Shown in pieces: positions 1 through 8,673 of a stretch of DNA of 64,000 nucleotides. The notes beneath the pieces are model-generated. The model was not told where the DNA came from. It saw nothing but the letters and a program-made list of their open reading frames with translations, and did no database searches. The stretch spans positions 422,001-486,000 of the forward strand of contig WVSP01000001.1 in NCBI GenBank assembly GCA_015689735.1, given 5' to 3'. The position numbers were made by a program, and so were the translations under genes. Source of the stretch: Rhodobacterales bacterium LSUCC0031. Lineage in GTDB: Bacteria; Pseudomonadota; Alphaproteobacteria; Rhodobacterales; Rhodobacteraceae. The stretch's first letter is position 1; each line of letters begins with the position of its first letter.

Positions 1-559
1 TGCCGCACAGGATGGGGTCGGTTTCGATGCGCAAGTCACGCGCCCCGATCCCGATCCGAATGCCAATAATCCTTGGGGATTGCACCCGCGTTTCATGCCG
101 ATCCGGGTCGAACATAAGGCAGGCCTGCGCGCGGGTGATATCCATGTCGATGCGCGCGCGCGTTATCTTTACCATATCGGCACCGATGGCACCGCGATGC
201 GCTATGGCGTGGCGATCGGGCGGCCGGGCCTTTATATCCCGGGCGTCTTTCGCATTGGCCGCAAGGCGGAATGGCCCTCTTGGACGCCCACCGCAGCGAT
301 GATCGCGCGCGAGCCCGAGGTTTATGGCCCCTTCGCAGGTGGTGTGCCGGGCGGCCCGGAAAACCCGCTCGGCGCGCGGGCCTTTTATCTTTATGAAGGG
401 TCGCGCGACACCTATCTGCGTATCCACGGCACGCCGCAGCCTTGGTCGATCGGCACATCTGCCTCGTCGGGCTGTGTGCGGATGGTCAATGCCCATGTGA
501 TCGACCTTTATGAGAATGTCCAAACCGGTGTGACCGCCCATCTCTATCCGCAAAGCTGA
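1..559 (+). CDS. L,D-transpeptidase (YkuD fold), 5' end outside window
   Basis: This reading frame is open from the left edge, so the N-terminus lies outside the window. The visible part carries the L,D-transpeptidase catalytic signature near its end: a conserved His in HGTPQPWSIG followed by the active-site segment SSGCVRM, whose Cys is the nucleophile. Enzymes of this family cross-link peptidoglycan stem peptides (3-3 links) or attach lipoproteins to the wall in the periplasm; a signal peptide would be expected upstream but cannot be seen. The stretch YHIGTDGTAMRYGVAIGRPG is the usual start of the YkuD domain. Whether it links peptidoglycan or has another wall role cannot be told from this fragment. 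Confidence 0.88.
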   Translation, partial: AAQDGVGFDAQVTRPDPDPNANNPWGLHPRFMPIRVEHKAGLRAGDIHVDARARYLYHIGTDGTAMRYGVAIGRPGLYIPGVFRIGRKAEWPSWTPTAAMIAREPEVYGPFAGGVPGGPENPLGARAFYLYEGSRDTYLRIHGTPQPWSIGTSASSGCVRMVNAHVIDLYENVQTGVTAHLYPQS

Positions 560-678
560 TCCCATCGCGTTGCGATTGACGCAGGGTTGGTCGCTCTTGG
601 GCCTTACAGTGTCGGGGGTTCGGCTTGCGGCGCATGCCGGTCGGTGACAGGGTCGCAGCGTATCAGGGAGGATCAGCC

Positions 679-2112
679 ATGGATCACAGCCGCCATTTCT
701 ATATCGACGGGCGTTGGGTTGCCCCGGCTTGCCCACATGCGCTCGATGTGATCGACCCTTCGACCGAGGAGGTCTGCGCCACAATCTCGCTGGGTGATCA
801 GGCCGATACAGATGCCGCCGTTGCCGCCGCGCGGCGGGCCTTTGACGGTTGGGCCGCGACCCCAGTGGCCGAACGGATCGACGCGCTTGAGCGTATCCTT
901 GCCGCCTATCTCAAGCGGTCCGAGGACATGGCCCAAGCCATCACCGCCGAGATGGGCGCGCCGATCGACTGGTCACGCCAGCAACAGGTGACATCGGGCG
1001 ATTGGCATTTCGAGGCCTTCCTTGCCGCCGCGCGCGAGATGGACTGGGAACGCCCCCTTGGCCCCCATGCACCGGGCGAGCGGATTTTCCATGAGCCCAT
1101 CGGTGTCGTGGCGCTGATCACGCCGTGGAACTGGCCGATGAACCAGATCGCGCTCAAGGTTGCGCCTGCGCTGTTGGCGGGTTGCACCATGGTCTTGAAA
1201 CCCTCCGAGGTGGCGCCTCTGTCGGGGCTGGTTTTCGCCGAGATTGTCGATGCGGCTGGCCTGCCGCCCGGCGTGTTCAACCTTGTCAATGGCGATGGGC
1301 CGGGTGTGGGCAGCCAGCTTTCGGTGCATGTGGATGTTGACATGGTCAGCTTCACCGGTTCCACGCGGGCCGGGCGGCTGATCTCCAAGGCGGCCGCCGA
1401 CACGATCAAACGCGTCAGCCTCGAGCTTGGCGGCAAGGGCGCGAACATCATTTTCAACGATGCCGATGACAAGGCGGTCAAGCGCGGTGTGGCGCGTTGC
1501 TTCGGCAATTCCGGCCAATCCTGCAACGCGCCCACCCGGATGCTGGTGCAGCGCGAGCGCTATGCCGCAGCGGTCGAGATTGCCGCCAAGGCCGCCGAGG
1601 AAACCCCCGTGATCCCCGGTCATCAGGAAGGGCGCGGCATCGGCCCTGTCGTGTCCGCCGTGCAATATGACAAGATCCAGGCATTGATCCAGACCGGCAT
1701 CGACGAGGGCGCGCGGCTGGTCGCGGGCGGGACCGGGCGGCCCGGCCACCTCAACCGCGGCTATTTCGTGCGCCCCACGGTTTTTGCCGATGTGACGCCC
1801 GACATGACCATTTACCGCGAAGAGATTTTCGGCCCCGTCTTGTCGATCACCCCTTTCGACACCGAGGAAGAGGCCATCGCCATGGCCAATGACACGGAAT
1901 ACGGGCTGACCAATTACATCCAGACCACCGACAAGGACCGTCTGCGCCGTGTGGCGCGGCGGCTCCGCTCGGGGATGGTGGAATGCAACGGCAAGGGGTT
2001 CGGCAAGGGTTCGCCTTTTGGGGGCATGAAGCAATCGGGCAGCGGCCGCGAGGGCGGTGTTTGGGGTATCCACGAATTCCTCGAGGTCAAGACCGTCAGC
2101 GATTGGGAATGA
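679..2112 (+). CDS. NAD(P)-dependent aldehyde dehydrogenase
   Basis: A 477-residue aldehyde dehydrogenase of normal family length. It oxidises an aldehyde to the acid with NAD(P)+ in the cytoplasm. The motifs are all present: ITPWNWPMNQ (cofactor-binding start), FTGSTRAG, LELGGKGANI with the general-base Glu, NSGQSCNAPTR with the catalytic Cys, and EEIFGPVLSI. I chose the ATG at 679 because GGGAGG stands eight bases before it; a longer frame from 625 adds 18 residues without family character. The substrate cannot be read from sequence. It stands alone between the transpeptidase and an unknown gene. Confidence 0.9.
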   Translation: MDHSRHFYIDGRWVAPACPHALDVIDPSTEEVCATISLGDQADTDAAVAAARRAFDGWAATPVAERIDALERILAAYLKRSEDMAQAITAEMGAPIDWSRQQQVTSGDWHFEAFLAAAREMDWERPLGPHAPGERIFHEPIGVVALITPWNWPMNQIALKVAPALLAGCTMVLKPSEVAPLSGLVFAEIVDAAGLPPGVFNLVNGDGPGVGSQLSVHVDVDMVSFTGSTRAGRLISKAAADTIKRVSLELGGKGANIIFNDADDKAVKRGVARCFGNSGQSCNAPTRMLVQRERYAAAVEIAAKAAEETPVIPGHQEGRGIGPVVSAVQYDKIQALIQTGIDEGARLVAGGTGRPGHLNRGYFVRPTVFADVTPDMTIYREEIFGPVLSITPFDTEEEAIAMANDTEYGLTNYIQTTDKDRLRRVARRLRSGMVECNGKGFGKGSPFGGMKQSGSGREGGVWGIHEFLEVKTVSDWE

Positions 2113-2204
2113 TCGCACGTCAGTAAGCCCCCGTGGCACGGTTTTCGCCGTGCTGCGGGAATTTGTCGTGGTCCCGTCATCTTTGCCGCCTATGTCAGGC
2201 AAAG

Positions 2205-3017
2205 ATGACAGAAAATCAGAACATAAGCGGGCCGGTGGTCTTGATCCTCGGCAGTGGCCCGGCGGCCGTGGCCGTGCGTGGCTGGAACAGGTCGGCCTTC
2301 GACCAGATCGTGGCGATCAACAATGCATGGCGCCTGCGCCCCGATTGGGATGTGTCGATCCACCCCGAGGATTTTCCGCCAGAGCATCGCCCACCTGCGA
2401 TGATCCAAGGCCAGTCGCGGATCGTGGCCGATGATTATGTCCCGATCCAGAATGCCTATGGCGGGTTCGTTTATGCGGGCGGCACGATGGCCTTTACCGC
2501 CGGATACTGGGCGCTCGGTGCGCTCAAGCCCCGCGTCATGGCGTTTTTCGGCTGCGACATGGTCTATGCAACGACGGGCAAGACGCATTTTTACGGCACC
2601 GGCACGGCCGATCCGCTGCGCGCTGATATCACGCTCCAAAGCCTCGAGGCCAAGGCCGCGCGGCTTCAGCTTTTGGCGGCCGAGCGGGGCTGTGCCTGTG
2701 TGAACCTGTCGATGCAGGACAGCCGCTTGGTCTTTCCCCGCGCGGATCTCGATGAATTGGCCGCGTTGTCGCCCGTGGTTCCGGATACCGCTACCGTCCA
2801 TGCCGCCAAGGCACGCGAGGCGGCGTTGGGTTACATGGTGCCATCAGGCCGCTACTGGCAGGAGGCGGACCGCTTCGATGCGGCGGCCTTGGCCGATCTT
2901 GACGCGCTGTGGCTGGCGGCTCATGCCGCGACGCTTAGAACGGTACGGCTGCGCGAAACAGCATCCCCATCCCGCTATCGGGGTGCCGCAGCTTCAGGCT
3001 TTCGGCGTGGAGCATAA
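2205..3017 (+). CDS. Conserved protein of unknown function
   Basis: A 270-residue cytoplasmic-looking protein. Near the N-terminus VVLILGSGPAAVAV resembles a nucleotide-binding beta-alpha-beta turn, followed by INNAWRLRPDWDVSIHPEDF and a FFGCDMVYA segment. I recall similar proteins in roseobacters with no assigned function; a glycosyltransferase- or Rossmann-like fold is only a guess. The ATG at 2205 is chosen because the fold starts shortly after it and the upstream residues look random. The 3' end overlaps the convergent pseudouridine synthase gene by 83 bases, so the last ~27 residues are read antisense to its C-terminus, and the final dozen residues may not be functional. Confidence 0.65.
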   Translation: MTENQNISGPVVLILGSGPAAVAVRGWNRSAFDQIVAINNAWRLRPDWDVSIHPEDFPPEHRPPAMIQGQSRIVADDYVPIQNAYGGFVYAGGTMAFTAGYWALGALKPRVMAFFGCDMVYATTGKTHFYGTGTADPLRADITLQSLEAKAARLQLLAAERGCACVNLSMQDSRLVFPRADLDELAALSPVVPDTATVHAAKAREAALGYMVPSGRYWQEADRFDAAALADLDALWLAAHAATLRTVRLRETASPSRYRGAAASGFRRGA

Positions 3018-3609
3018 GGCGCGGAAATTCCCGCGCCGCCCCTATGGCATAGAACGGATCACCAAGGATCGGATGACCGATTTCCAGCATATGCACGCGC
3101 AGCTGATGTGAGCGCCCGGTCTTGGGGTAAAGCCGCATCCGGGTTGTGCCATCCTCGATCTTGACGCGCCGCCATGATGTCTGGGCGGGCTTGCCGATCT
3201 CCCAGTTCACATGCTGGCGGGGCCGGTTCGGCCAATCAACGCAAAGCGGCAGGTCGATCTCGCCCTCTTCCTGATCCACTTCGCCCCAGACGCGGGCGAT
3301 ATAGGTCTTCTTCATCTGCCGTTTTTCGAATTGCAGGTTCAGATGCCGCTGGGCATGGGGCGTCAACCCAAAGACCATCACCCCCGATGTGTCCATATCC
3401 AGCCGATGCACCAAGAGTGCCGTGGGAAAGGCCGCCGCGACCCGCGCCATCAGGCAATCGGCCAGATGCGCCGCCTTGCCCGGCACCGACAACAGCCCCG
3501 CGGGTTTGTTGAGTACGATAATCGCCTCATCGACATGGATGATGTCGAGCGGGTCATCAGGCGGCGTGTAGTCAAAGGCCGGGTTGGGGTTGGCGGCGCT
3601 GTCGGTCAA
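2935..3609 (-). CDS. rluA: RluA-family pseudouridine synthase
   Basis: A 224-residue protein that isomerises uridine to pseudouridine in RNA. The family's catalytic segment is present as HRLDMDTSG, where the first Asp is the nucleophile. Other conserved parts are VLNKPAGLLSVPG near the N-terminus and TGRSHQLRVHM toward the C-terminus. Its length fits the short RluA type (23S rRNA U746 and tRNA U32 in Escherichia coli) rather than RluC/RluD, which carry an extra S4 domain that is absent here. Its start overlaps the stop of the upstream DUF1244 gene by four bases, so the two are probably translated together. The exact RNA target is inference. Confidence 0.88.
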   Translation of the reverse strand: MTDSAANPNPAFDYTPPDDPLDIIHVDEAIIVLNKPAGLLSVPGKAAHLADCLMARVAAAFPTALLVHRLDMDTSGVMVFGLTPHAQRHLNLQFEKRQMKKTYIARVWGEVDQEEGEIDLPLCVDWPNRPRQHVNWEIGKPAQTSWRRVKIEDGTTRMRLYPKTGRSHQLRVHMLEIGHPILGDPFYAIGAAREFPRLMLHAESLKLRHPDSGMGMLFRAAVPF

Positions 3610-3902
3610 TGGTCGGGTTTCGATTGTTCGAAGGCGGCTGCTTGCGCGGCGCTGGCCTCGGTCTGGTGCAGCGCTTTCCAGTCGTCATAAGGCATGCCGT
3701 AAACCACTTCGCGCGCGGCCTCCTTGTCGATGGCGATACCGCGTTCCTGGGCGGCTTCCTGATACCAGCGGCTCAGGCAGTTCCGGCAAAACCCGGTCAG
3801 GTTCATCATGTCGATATTCTGCACATCCACCCGCGCGTTCAGATGCGCAAGCAGGCGGCGGAATGCGGCGGCTTCAAGCTCGGTCTTGGTGGCGTCATCC
3901 AT
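3606..3902 (-). CDS. DUF1244 family protein
   Basis: A 98-residue protein that matches the DUF1244 pattern: the core NIDMMNLTGFCRNCLSRWY, with its two Cys residues, is the hallmark. The C-terminal half carries the conserved GMPYDDWK. Proteins of this family are small, cytoplasmic and common in alphaproteobacteria; no biochemical role is established that I can name. The gene is the first of a pair with the pseudouridine synthase (stop and start overlap), so a link to RNA modification or translation is possible but unproven. Confidence 0.85.
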   Translation of the reverse strand: MDDATKTELEAAAFRRLLAHLNARVDVQNIDMMNLTGFCRNCLSRWYQEAAQERGIAIDKEAAREVVYGMPYDDWKALHQTEASAAQAAAFEQSKPDH

Positions 3903-3924
3903 GGTTTATCCCCCTGATAATCTA

Positions 3925-4662
3925 TCACAGCTTTGCATCGCTAAGCGCCGCGTCAAGCATCGGCGCCAGACGCGCGGCCCATTTCAGTTGATCCGCCGCG
4001 GCCGCGATCAGATCGTTGCGCAATTCGATCAGCACATGCGGGCGGCCGGGCTGCACCCCGTGCCGGTCGAGCGCATCTCCCGGCAGATGCCCGGAATAGG
4101 GTTCGTTGTCGCCAACACAGATATCGCCTGCCGCCCGCAACCGGGCCAAGAGCGGCGCGGCCAACCGCGTATCGGCGGCATAAAGCACCCCCACATGCCA
4201 AGGGCGCGGCGCCCGCCCCTTGAGTTGCGGGGTGAAGGAATGGATCGACAGGATCACAGGGTCCGCGCGGCGTGCCAACAACCCCGCCAAGGCATCGTGA
4301 TAGGGTCGATGGAACAGGGCCAAGCGCCGTTCAACCTCGGCCGCGTCGGCATGGCGGTTTGCCGGAATGATCGAGCCGTCATAGATCTTCATGCACAGTG
4401 TCGGGTCGTCCTCGCCGCGGTTGGGATCGATCACGAGCCGCGAGAAGCCTGACAAGATCACAGGGCTGTCAAGTACTTCCCCCAGTGCGCGCGACAGTCC
4501 CGCCGCGCCCACATCATAGGCGATGTGGCGCGCCATATCATGGGCCGGTAGTCCCAGATCGCCGCCTGCCACGGTGGGCGGCACATGGTTCGAGGCGTGA
4601 TCGCAAGTCACAACCCACCGCCCCAAGCGCGTGTCGCCCTCGATCTGATAGGCAGGCGTCAT
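3925..4662 (-). CDS. N-formylglutamate amidohydrolase-family protein
   Basis: A 245-residue protein of the N-formylglutamate amidohydrolase family, zinc-type hydrolases that release formate or an amine from acylated amino acids. Features seen are TCDHASNHVPP at the start, DVGAAGLSRAL, SRLVIDPNRG, IHSFTP and a C-terminal VLIELRNDLI, which together hold the His, Asp, Arg and Glu residues expected around the metal. No other histidine-degradation (hut) gene is nearby, so this is probably one of the stand-alone paralogs common in alphaproteobacteria and not necessarily HutG. It lies 22 bases upstream of the DUF1244 gene on the same strand. Confidence 0.82.
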   Translation of the reverse strand: MTPAYQIEGDTRLGRWVVTCDHASNHVPPTVAGGDLGLPAHDMARHIAYDVGAAGLSRALGEVLDSPVILSGFSRLVIDPNRGEDDPTLCMKIYDGSIIPANRHADAAEVERRLALFHRPYHDALAGLLARRADPVILSIHSFTPQLKGRAPRPWHVGVLYAADTRLAAPLLARLRAAGDICVGDNEPYSGHLPGDALDRHGVQPGRPHVLIELRNDLIAAAADQLKWAARLAPMLDAALSDAKL

Positions 4663-4860
4663 GTCCTTGTTGCATCCCTGTTATTGTCTGGATGCGGAAA
4701 TATGCCTTTCCTGCTGCCAAGGCCAGAGCCGGATCAGCCCGCCTGTTGTGGGCCTGCGGCAATTGCGCCATAGAGCAAAAGAGGGATGCATGTTTGCGCT
4801 AACAATTCGGTGCGACATGTCCTAGAAGATGCGCAGGCAGCCAATGAGAAGGACCGACCG

Positions 4861-6309
4861 ATGAAACGCGACCGTAACGTCAAGATCGTGGCAACACTTG
4901 GTCCGGCATCGGATGGCGAGCAGATGATCCGCAAGCTCTATGATGCGGGGGCGGATGTCTTTCGGCTTAACATGTCCCATGGCGGTCACGCAGAGATTGC
5001 CGCGCGCCACGCCGCGATCCGCAAGGTCGAGGCCGAGGTAGGACGCCCCATTGCCATTCTGGCCGACTTGCAGGGTCCCAAACTACGCTGCGGTGTCTTT
5101 GCCGATGACGAAGGCCATGTGCTGAGCAATGGTGCATCCTTCCGCTTTGACCTCGACAAGACGCCGGGCAGCGTTAGCCGCGTAAACCTGCCCCATCCCG
5201 AGATTTTCGCCGCTCTCGAACCGGGCGCGCGGCTATTGGTCAATGATGGCAAGGTGCGCCTGCGTGTCGATGCCTGCGGCGCGGATTTCGCCGATTGCAC
5301 GGTCATCGCGGGTGGCCCGATCTCCAACCGCAAGGGCGTGAATGTGCCTGATGTGGTGTTGCCCTTGGCGGCGCTGTCGGAAAAGGACCGCGCCGATCTG
5401 GAATTTGTCTGCGCGCTGGGCGTCGATTGGTTGGCCTTGTCCTTTGTCCAGCGTGCCGCCGATGTGCATGAGGCGCGCGAACTCGCCCGCGGTCGGGCGG
5501 CAATCCTGTCCAAGATCGAGAAACCGGCCGCAGTCACCGCCTTTGACGAGATCTTGGCAGTCTCGGACGGGATCATGGTTGCGCGTGGCGATCTGGGCGT
5601 GGAGTTGCCGGTGCAGAACGTGCCGCCGATCCAAAAGCGTCTGGTGCGCAAATGCCGTGCCGCCGCCAAGCCGGTGATCGTGGCGACCCAGATGTTGGAG
5701 TCGATGATCGAAAGCCCGATGCCCACCCGCGCCGAGGTGTCCGACGTGGCCACCGCTCTTTACGAGGGGGCCGATGCCGTCATGCTGAGCGCGGAATCGG
5801 CGGCCGGTGCCTATCCGGTCGAGGCCGTCCAGACGATGAACAACGTGGCGCTCGAGGTCGAGAATGACAGCAATTTCACCTCGATCATGGCCGCTTCGCG
5901 CACGGTTGCACGGGTAACCACCGCCGACGCCATCGTTCTGGCCGCGCGTGAGATCGCGGAAACCGTCGATATCAAGGCGATTTGTTGCTTTACCCAATCT
6001 GGCAATACCGCGGCGCTGGTCGCGCGTGAACGCCCGCAAGTGCCGATCCTTGCGCTGACGCCCTTGGTCGATGTGGCGCGGCGGATGTGCCTGACATGGG
6101 GATGTCACTGCTATGTCACGGGTGCCGTCAACCGCTTCAAGGAGGCGGTCGTCTCGGCTGCGCGGATCGCGCGCGAGGGTGGCCATGCCACAGAGGATGA
6201 TCAGATTATCGTGACCGCAGGTGTGCCTTTCAATGTTCAGGGTTCCACGAACATCTTGCGCGTGGCACCGTGTGCCGAGCGTTTGATTTTTGCGGCGGAC
6301 CCTGAGTGA
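4861..6309 (+). CDS. pyk: Pyruvate kinase
   Basis: A 482-residue pyruvate kinase, catalysing phosphoenolpyruvate + ADP to pyruvate + ATP, the last step of glycolysis and of the Entner-Doudoroff route. The N-terminus NVKIVATLGPAS, the substrate segment RLNMSHG, the signature ILSKIEKP with its catalytic Lys, MVARGDLGVELP, and VATQMLESM with PTRAEVSDVATALYEGADAVMLSAESA are all present. The C-terminal regulatory domain follows from about residue 350. The ATG at 4861 begins the family sequence; the 25 residues upstream in frame look random. The stop overlaps the GTG start of the next small gene. Confidence 0.96.
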   Translation: MKRDRNVKIVATLGPASDGEQMIRKLYDAGADVFRLNMSHGGHAEIAARHAAIRKVEAEVGRPIAILADLQGPKLRCGVFADDEGHVLSNGASFRFDLDKTPGSVSRVNLPHPEIFAALEPGARLLVNDGKVRLRVDACGADFADCTVIAGGPISNRKGVNVPDVVLPLAALSEKDRADLEFVCALGVDWLALSFVQRAADVHEARELARGRAAILSKIEKPAAVTAFDEILAVSDGIMVARGDLGVELPVQNVPPIQKRLVRKCRAAAKPVIVATQMLESMIESPMPTRAEVSDVATALYEGADAVMLSAESAAGAYPVEAVQTMNNVALEVENDSNFTSIMAASRTVARVTTADAIVLAAREIAETVDIKAICCFTQSGNTAALVARERPQVPILALTPLVDVARRMCLTWGCHCYVTGAVNRFKEAVVSAARIAREGGHATEDDQIIVTAGVPFNVQGSTNILRVAPCAERLIFAADPE

Positions 6310-6539
6310 GTATCGATCCCAATATCCTGATTGTCATTGCCGTTCTCGTCGTGCTGCTTGCCACGGCCTCGCTGGTGGCAGGCTGGGTGAACCGAAGCTG
6401 GTCATGGCCAGCCTTCGTAGCGCTGAGCATGGGGCTGGTGATCTTGGGCTATCTGCATATTGCGGTCATGCCCGGCGGCCTTGCCCCTGACGATGTCCCG
6501 ATGGCGTTCATCCATGTAGCGGCACTGGTGCTGAACTAA
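6306..6539 (+). CDS. Small two-helix membrane protein
   Basis: A 77-residue protein with a GTG start that overlaps the stop of pyk by four bases, so it is very likely co-translated with it. Two hydrophobic segments are visible: about residues 6-26 (ILIVIAVLVVLLATASLVAG) and 34-54 (WPAFVALSMGLVILGYLHIAV). No catalytic motif can be seen. It is probably an inner-membrane protein of unknown role; the coupling to pyk is the main reason to accept it as a gene. Confidence 0.7.
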   Translation: MSIDPNILIVIAVLVVLLATASLVAGWVNRSWSWPAFVALSMGLVILGYLHIAVMPGGLAPDDVPMAFIHVAALVLN

Positions 6540-6540
6540 G

Positions 6541-7101
6541 ATGCGTGCAACCCTTAGCCTTGCCGTCATGGTCATGAGTGCCGTGCCGGCAAGTGCAGCC
6601 ATTCGCGACGGCGCGATCTTGCAGCAATCCGGGCAGGGGCGTTTCGTGCTGCTCGATGCAAACCAGCCCTTTGCCGTTGGTCATGATCATTTCGACGATG
6701 ACAATCTCTATGCTTTTGACGAGGCGCAGAAGATCACGCTGGTCGCGCCCTTGGCCGTCGATATCGGTGGAATGGGTGATGGCTTGTTGCCCGTAGGTGC
6801 CGAACTGGCCAGCCACTACGTCTTTTTTGACAGCGTCCAAAGCAGCCAGTTTGCCTATGTGTCCTTCGACGCGCCGATTTTGGGTGTGGCGACGCAAGGA
6901 GCGACACTTGCGGCCTCCGATCATCTAGCCGGTACGGCAGTGCGCTATGTCAGCGCTCACTTGCGCGGGCTTGAAACGGGCGACGAGGTCTGGATCGACG
7001 CGGAAGATCCTCATCGTCTGTTCCTGCTCTGGGCCGGGTCCTCGCCGGGTGATTATATTCGTGTCTTTACCGCGTGGCCTGCTGATCCGGCGATGATGTA
7101 G
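6541..7101 (+). CDS. Secreted protein of unknown function
   Basis: A 186-residue protein with a clear signal peptide: a short charged start, the hydrophobic stretch LSLAVMVMSAVP and a cleavage-type ASA-A near residue 20. The mature part is acidic and rich in beta-like segments (for example GHDHFDDDNLYAFDEAQKITLV and SHYVFFDSVQSSQFAYVSFDAPI), suggesting a periplasmic or exported all-beta protein. It starts two bases after the preceding gene and so belongs to the pyk operon. I do not recognise the family. Confidence 0.68.
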   Translation: MRATLSLAVMVMSAVPASAAIRDGAILQQSGQGRFVLLDANQPFAVGHDHFDDDNLYAFDEAQKITLVAPLAVDIGGMGDGLLPVGAELASHYVFFDSVQSSQFAYVSFDAPILGVATQGATLAASDHLAGTAVRYVSAHLRGLETGDEVWIDAEDPHRLFLLWAGSSPGDYIRVFTAWPADPAMM

Positions 7102-7218
7102 CCAAGAGCCGCTGGACAGCCCCGCGCTTTGGCTGTATGCGACGCGCTCCAACGGTGCGGCCGGCCAATACGGCATGCCGAGTCGCGCCCGAAGCTCTCG
7201 AAAAGACAGGAGACGAAA

Positions 7219-7419
7219 ATGCCGAAGATGAAGACCAAGTCGAGCGCCAAAAAGCGCTTCAAGGTGACCGGCACCGGTAAGGTTGTCGCGGCACAAGCCG
7301 GCAAGCGGCACGGGATGATCAAGCGGACGACCAAGTTCATCCGCAATGCGCGTGGGACGACGACCTTGTCCGAACAGGACGCGAAGATCGTCAAGACCTA
7401 CATGCCCTACGACCGCTGA
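7219..7419 (+). CDS. rpmI: 50S ribosomal protein L35
   Basis: A 66-residue L35, highly basic, beginning [20 protein letters not shown], which is the conserved start of the family, and ending YMPYDR. It is part of the large ribosomal subunit. A good ribosome-binding site (AGGAGACG) lies just before the ATG at 7219. It is followed after 12 bases by rplT, the usual order. The infC gene that precedes rpmI in many bacteria is not here. Confidence 0.97.
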   Translation: MPKMKTKSSAKKRFKVTGTGKVVAAQAGKRHGMIKRTTKFIRNARGTTTLSEQDAKIVKTYMPYDR

Positions 7420-7431
7420 GGAGGCTGAACA

Positions 7432-7791
7432 ATGTCACGCACCAAAGGTGGAACCGTCACCCATCGCCGTCACAAGAAGGTTCTTGACGCGGCCAAGGGC
7501 TATTTTGGCGCCCGCTCGCGCAGTTTCAAAACTGCGACGCAGGCTGTCGATAAGGCGAACCAGTATGCAACCCGCGACCGTAAGGTCCGCAAGCGGCAGT
7601 TCCGCGCGCTGTGGATCCAGCGCATCAATGCCGCCGTACGCAGCCACGACGAAACGTTGACCTATTCGCGTTTCATCAACGGTCTGGCCAAGGCCGGGAT
7701 CGAAGTTGACCGCAAGGTTTTGGCCGATCTCGCCATTCACGAGCCCGAGGCTTTCGGCGCGATCGTCGCACAGGCCCGCGCCGCACTTTGA
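7432..7791 (+). CDS. rplT: 50S ribosomal protein L20
   Basis: A 119-residue L20 with the family sequence [31 protein letters not shown] in the basic N-terminal arm and a globular C-terminal half ([42 protein letters not shown]). It binds 23S rRNA early in assembly of the large subunit. GAGGAGG stands just before the start. A strong intrinsic terminator follows 21 bases after the stop, so rpmI-rplT form a closed unit. Confidence 0.97.
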   Translation: MSRTKGGTVTHRRHKKVLDAAKGYFGARSRSFKTATQAVDKANQYATRDRKVRKRQFRALWIQRINAAVRSHDETLTYSRFINGLAKAGIEVDRKVLADLAIHEPEAFGAIVAQARAAL

Positions 7792-7812
7792 GGCACGGCC
7801 AAGCTTGAATTC

Positions 7813-7849
7813 AAACCCCCGCCGGGCGATGGTCTGGCGGGGGTTTTTC
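7813..7849 (+). terminator. Intrinsic terminator after rplT
   Basis: A perfect 11-bp stem, AAACCCCCGCC (7813-7823) with GGCGGGGGTTT (7836-7846), encloses a 12-base loop and runs into a T-rich tail. It sits 21 bases after the rplT stop and ends the rpmI-rplT transcript before the methyltransferase gene. Confidence 0.92.
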
Positions 7850-7869
7850 TTTGTGTAAGGCGCGTGCGT

Positions 7870-8601
7870 ATGGCCGATTTCTTTTCTGATTATCTCAAGA
7901 CAACCGATGAGCGCCTGCTCAGCAAATGGGCGCATTATTTCGACGTCTATACCCGCGAGTTGACGCGGTTTCGCGGCCGCCCGATCACCTTTCTGGAAAT
8001 CGGGGTGTTTCGCGGCGGCTCCATCCCGATGTGGAAGGCGTTTTTCGGCGATCAGGCGCGGTTGGTCTTTGTCGATATCGACCCGGCCTGCAAAGCGCAT
8101 GAAATCCCTGGCACCCATGTCGAGATCGGCAATCAGGCCGATCCAGCGTTTCTGGCGGATCTGGCGGCAAAGCACGGGCCTTTCGATGTGATCCTCGATG
8201 ATGGCAGCCATGTCTGCGCCCATCAGATCGCCAGTTATGAAAACCTCTGGCCGCATCTGGCCGAGGGCGGGCTTTATCTGGTCGAGGATTGCCACACCTC
8301 TTACTGGCCGGGTTTTGGTGGCGGCTACCGCAACGAGGCAAGCTTTATCGAATATGCAAAGCGCATGATCGACCGGATGCACAGCTGGTACACCGACCAA
8401 GACGCGCTGTTTCCCTTTGATCCCATCGCCAAGGAACTTCATTCCATCCGCTGCTACGACAGTATTGTGGTGGCCGAAAAGCGCACAAAGACCATGCCGC
8501 CCACAACGATCTATGCCCAAAACGGCAAGGTCACGCGTTCGCGCCGCGCGCTCGACATCCGGGGGCGCAAATCCGCCTTTGCGGGCAAGGACGGAACCTA
8601 G
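7870..8601 (+). CDS. Class I SAM-dependent methyltransferase (CmcI-like)
   Basis: A 243-residue protein with a SAM-binding fold: FLEIGVFRGGSIPMW is motif I (acidic-Gly-x-Gly type), LVFVDIDPAC is the acidic motif II, and FDVILDDGSHVCAHQ and GGLYLVEDCHTSYW match the metal-dependent O-methyltransferases related to CmcI and macrocin O-methyltransferase. The acceptor is unknown; such proteins often act on sugars or secondary metabolites. I prefer the ATG at 7870 to the GTG two codons earlier. It sits between the ribosomal-protein unit and pheS but is separated from the former by a terminator. Confidence 0.75.
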   Translation: MADFFSDYLKTTDERLLSKWAHYFDVYTRELTRFRGRPITFLEIGVFRGGSIPMWKAFFGDQARLVFVDIDPACKAHEIPGTHVEIGNQADPAFLADLAAKHGPFDVILDDGSHVCAHQIASYENLWPHLAEGGLYLVEDCHTSYWPGFGGGYRNEASFIEYAKRMIDRMHSWYTDQDALFPFDPIAKELHSIRCYDSIVVAEKRTKTMPPTTIYAQNGKVTRSRRALDIRGRKSAFAGKDGT

Positions 8602-8673
8602 GCCCTGCGGCTTGCAATCGCGGCCTTCCGTGATAGGTGAGGGCGCGGAATTGACGGGCGAAAGGCGCGGATC

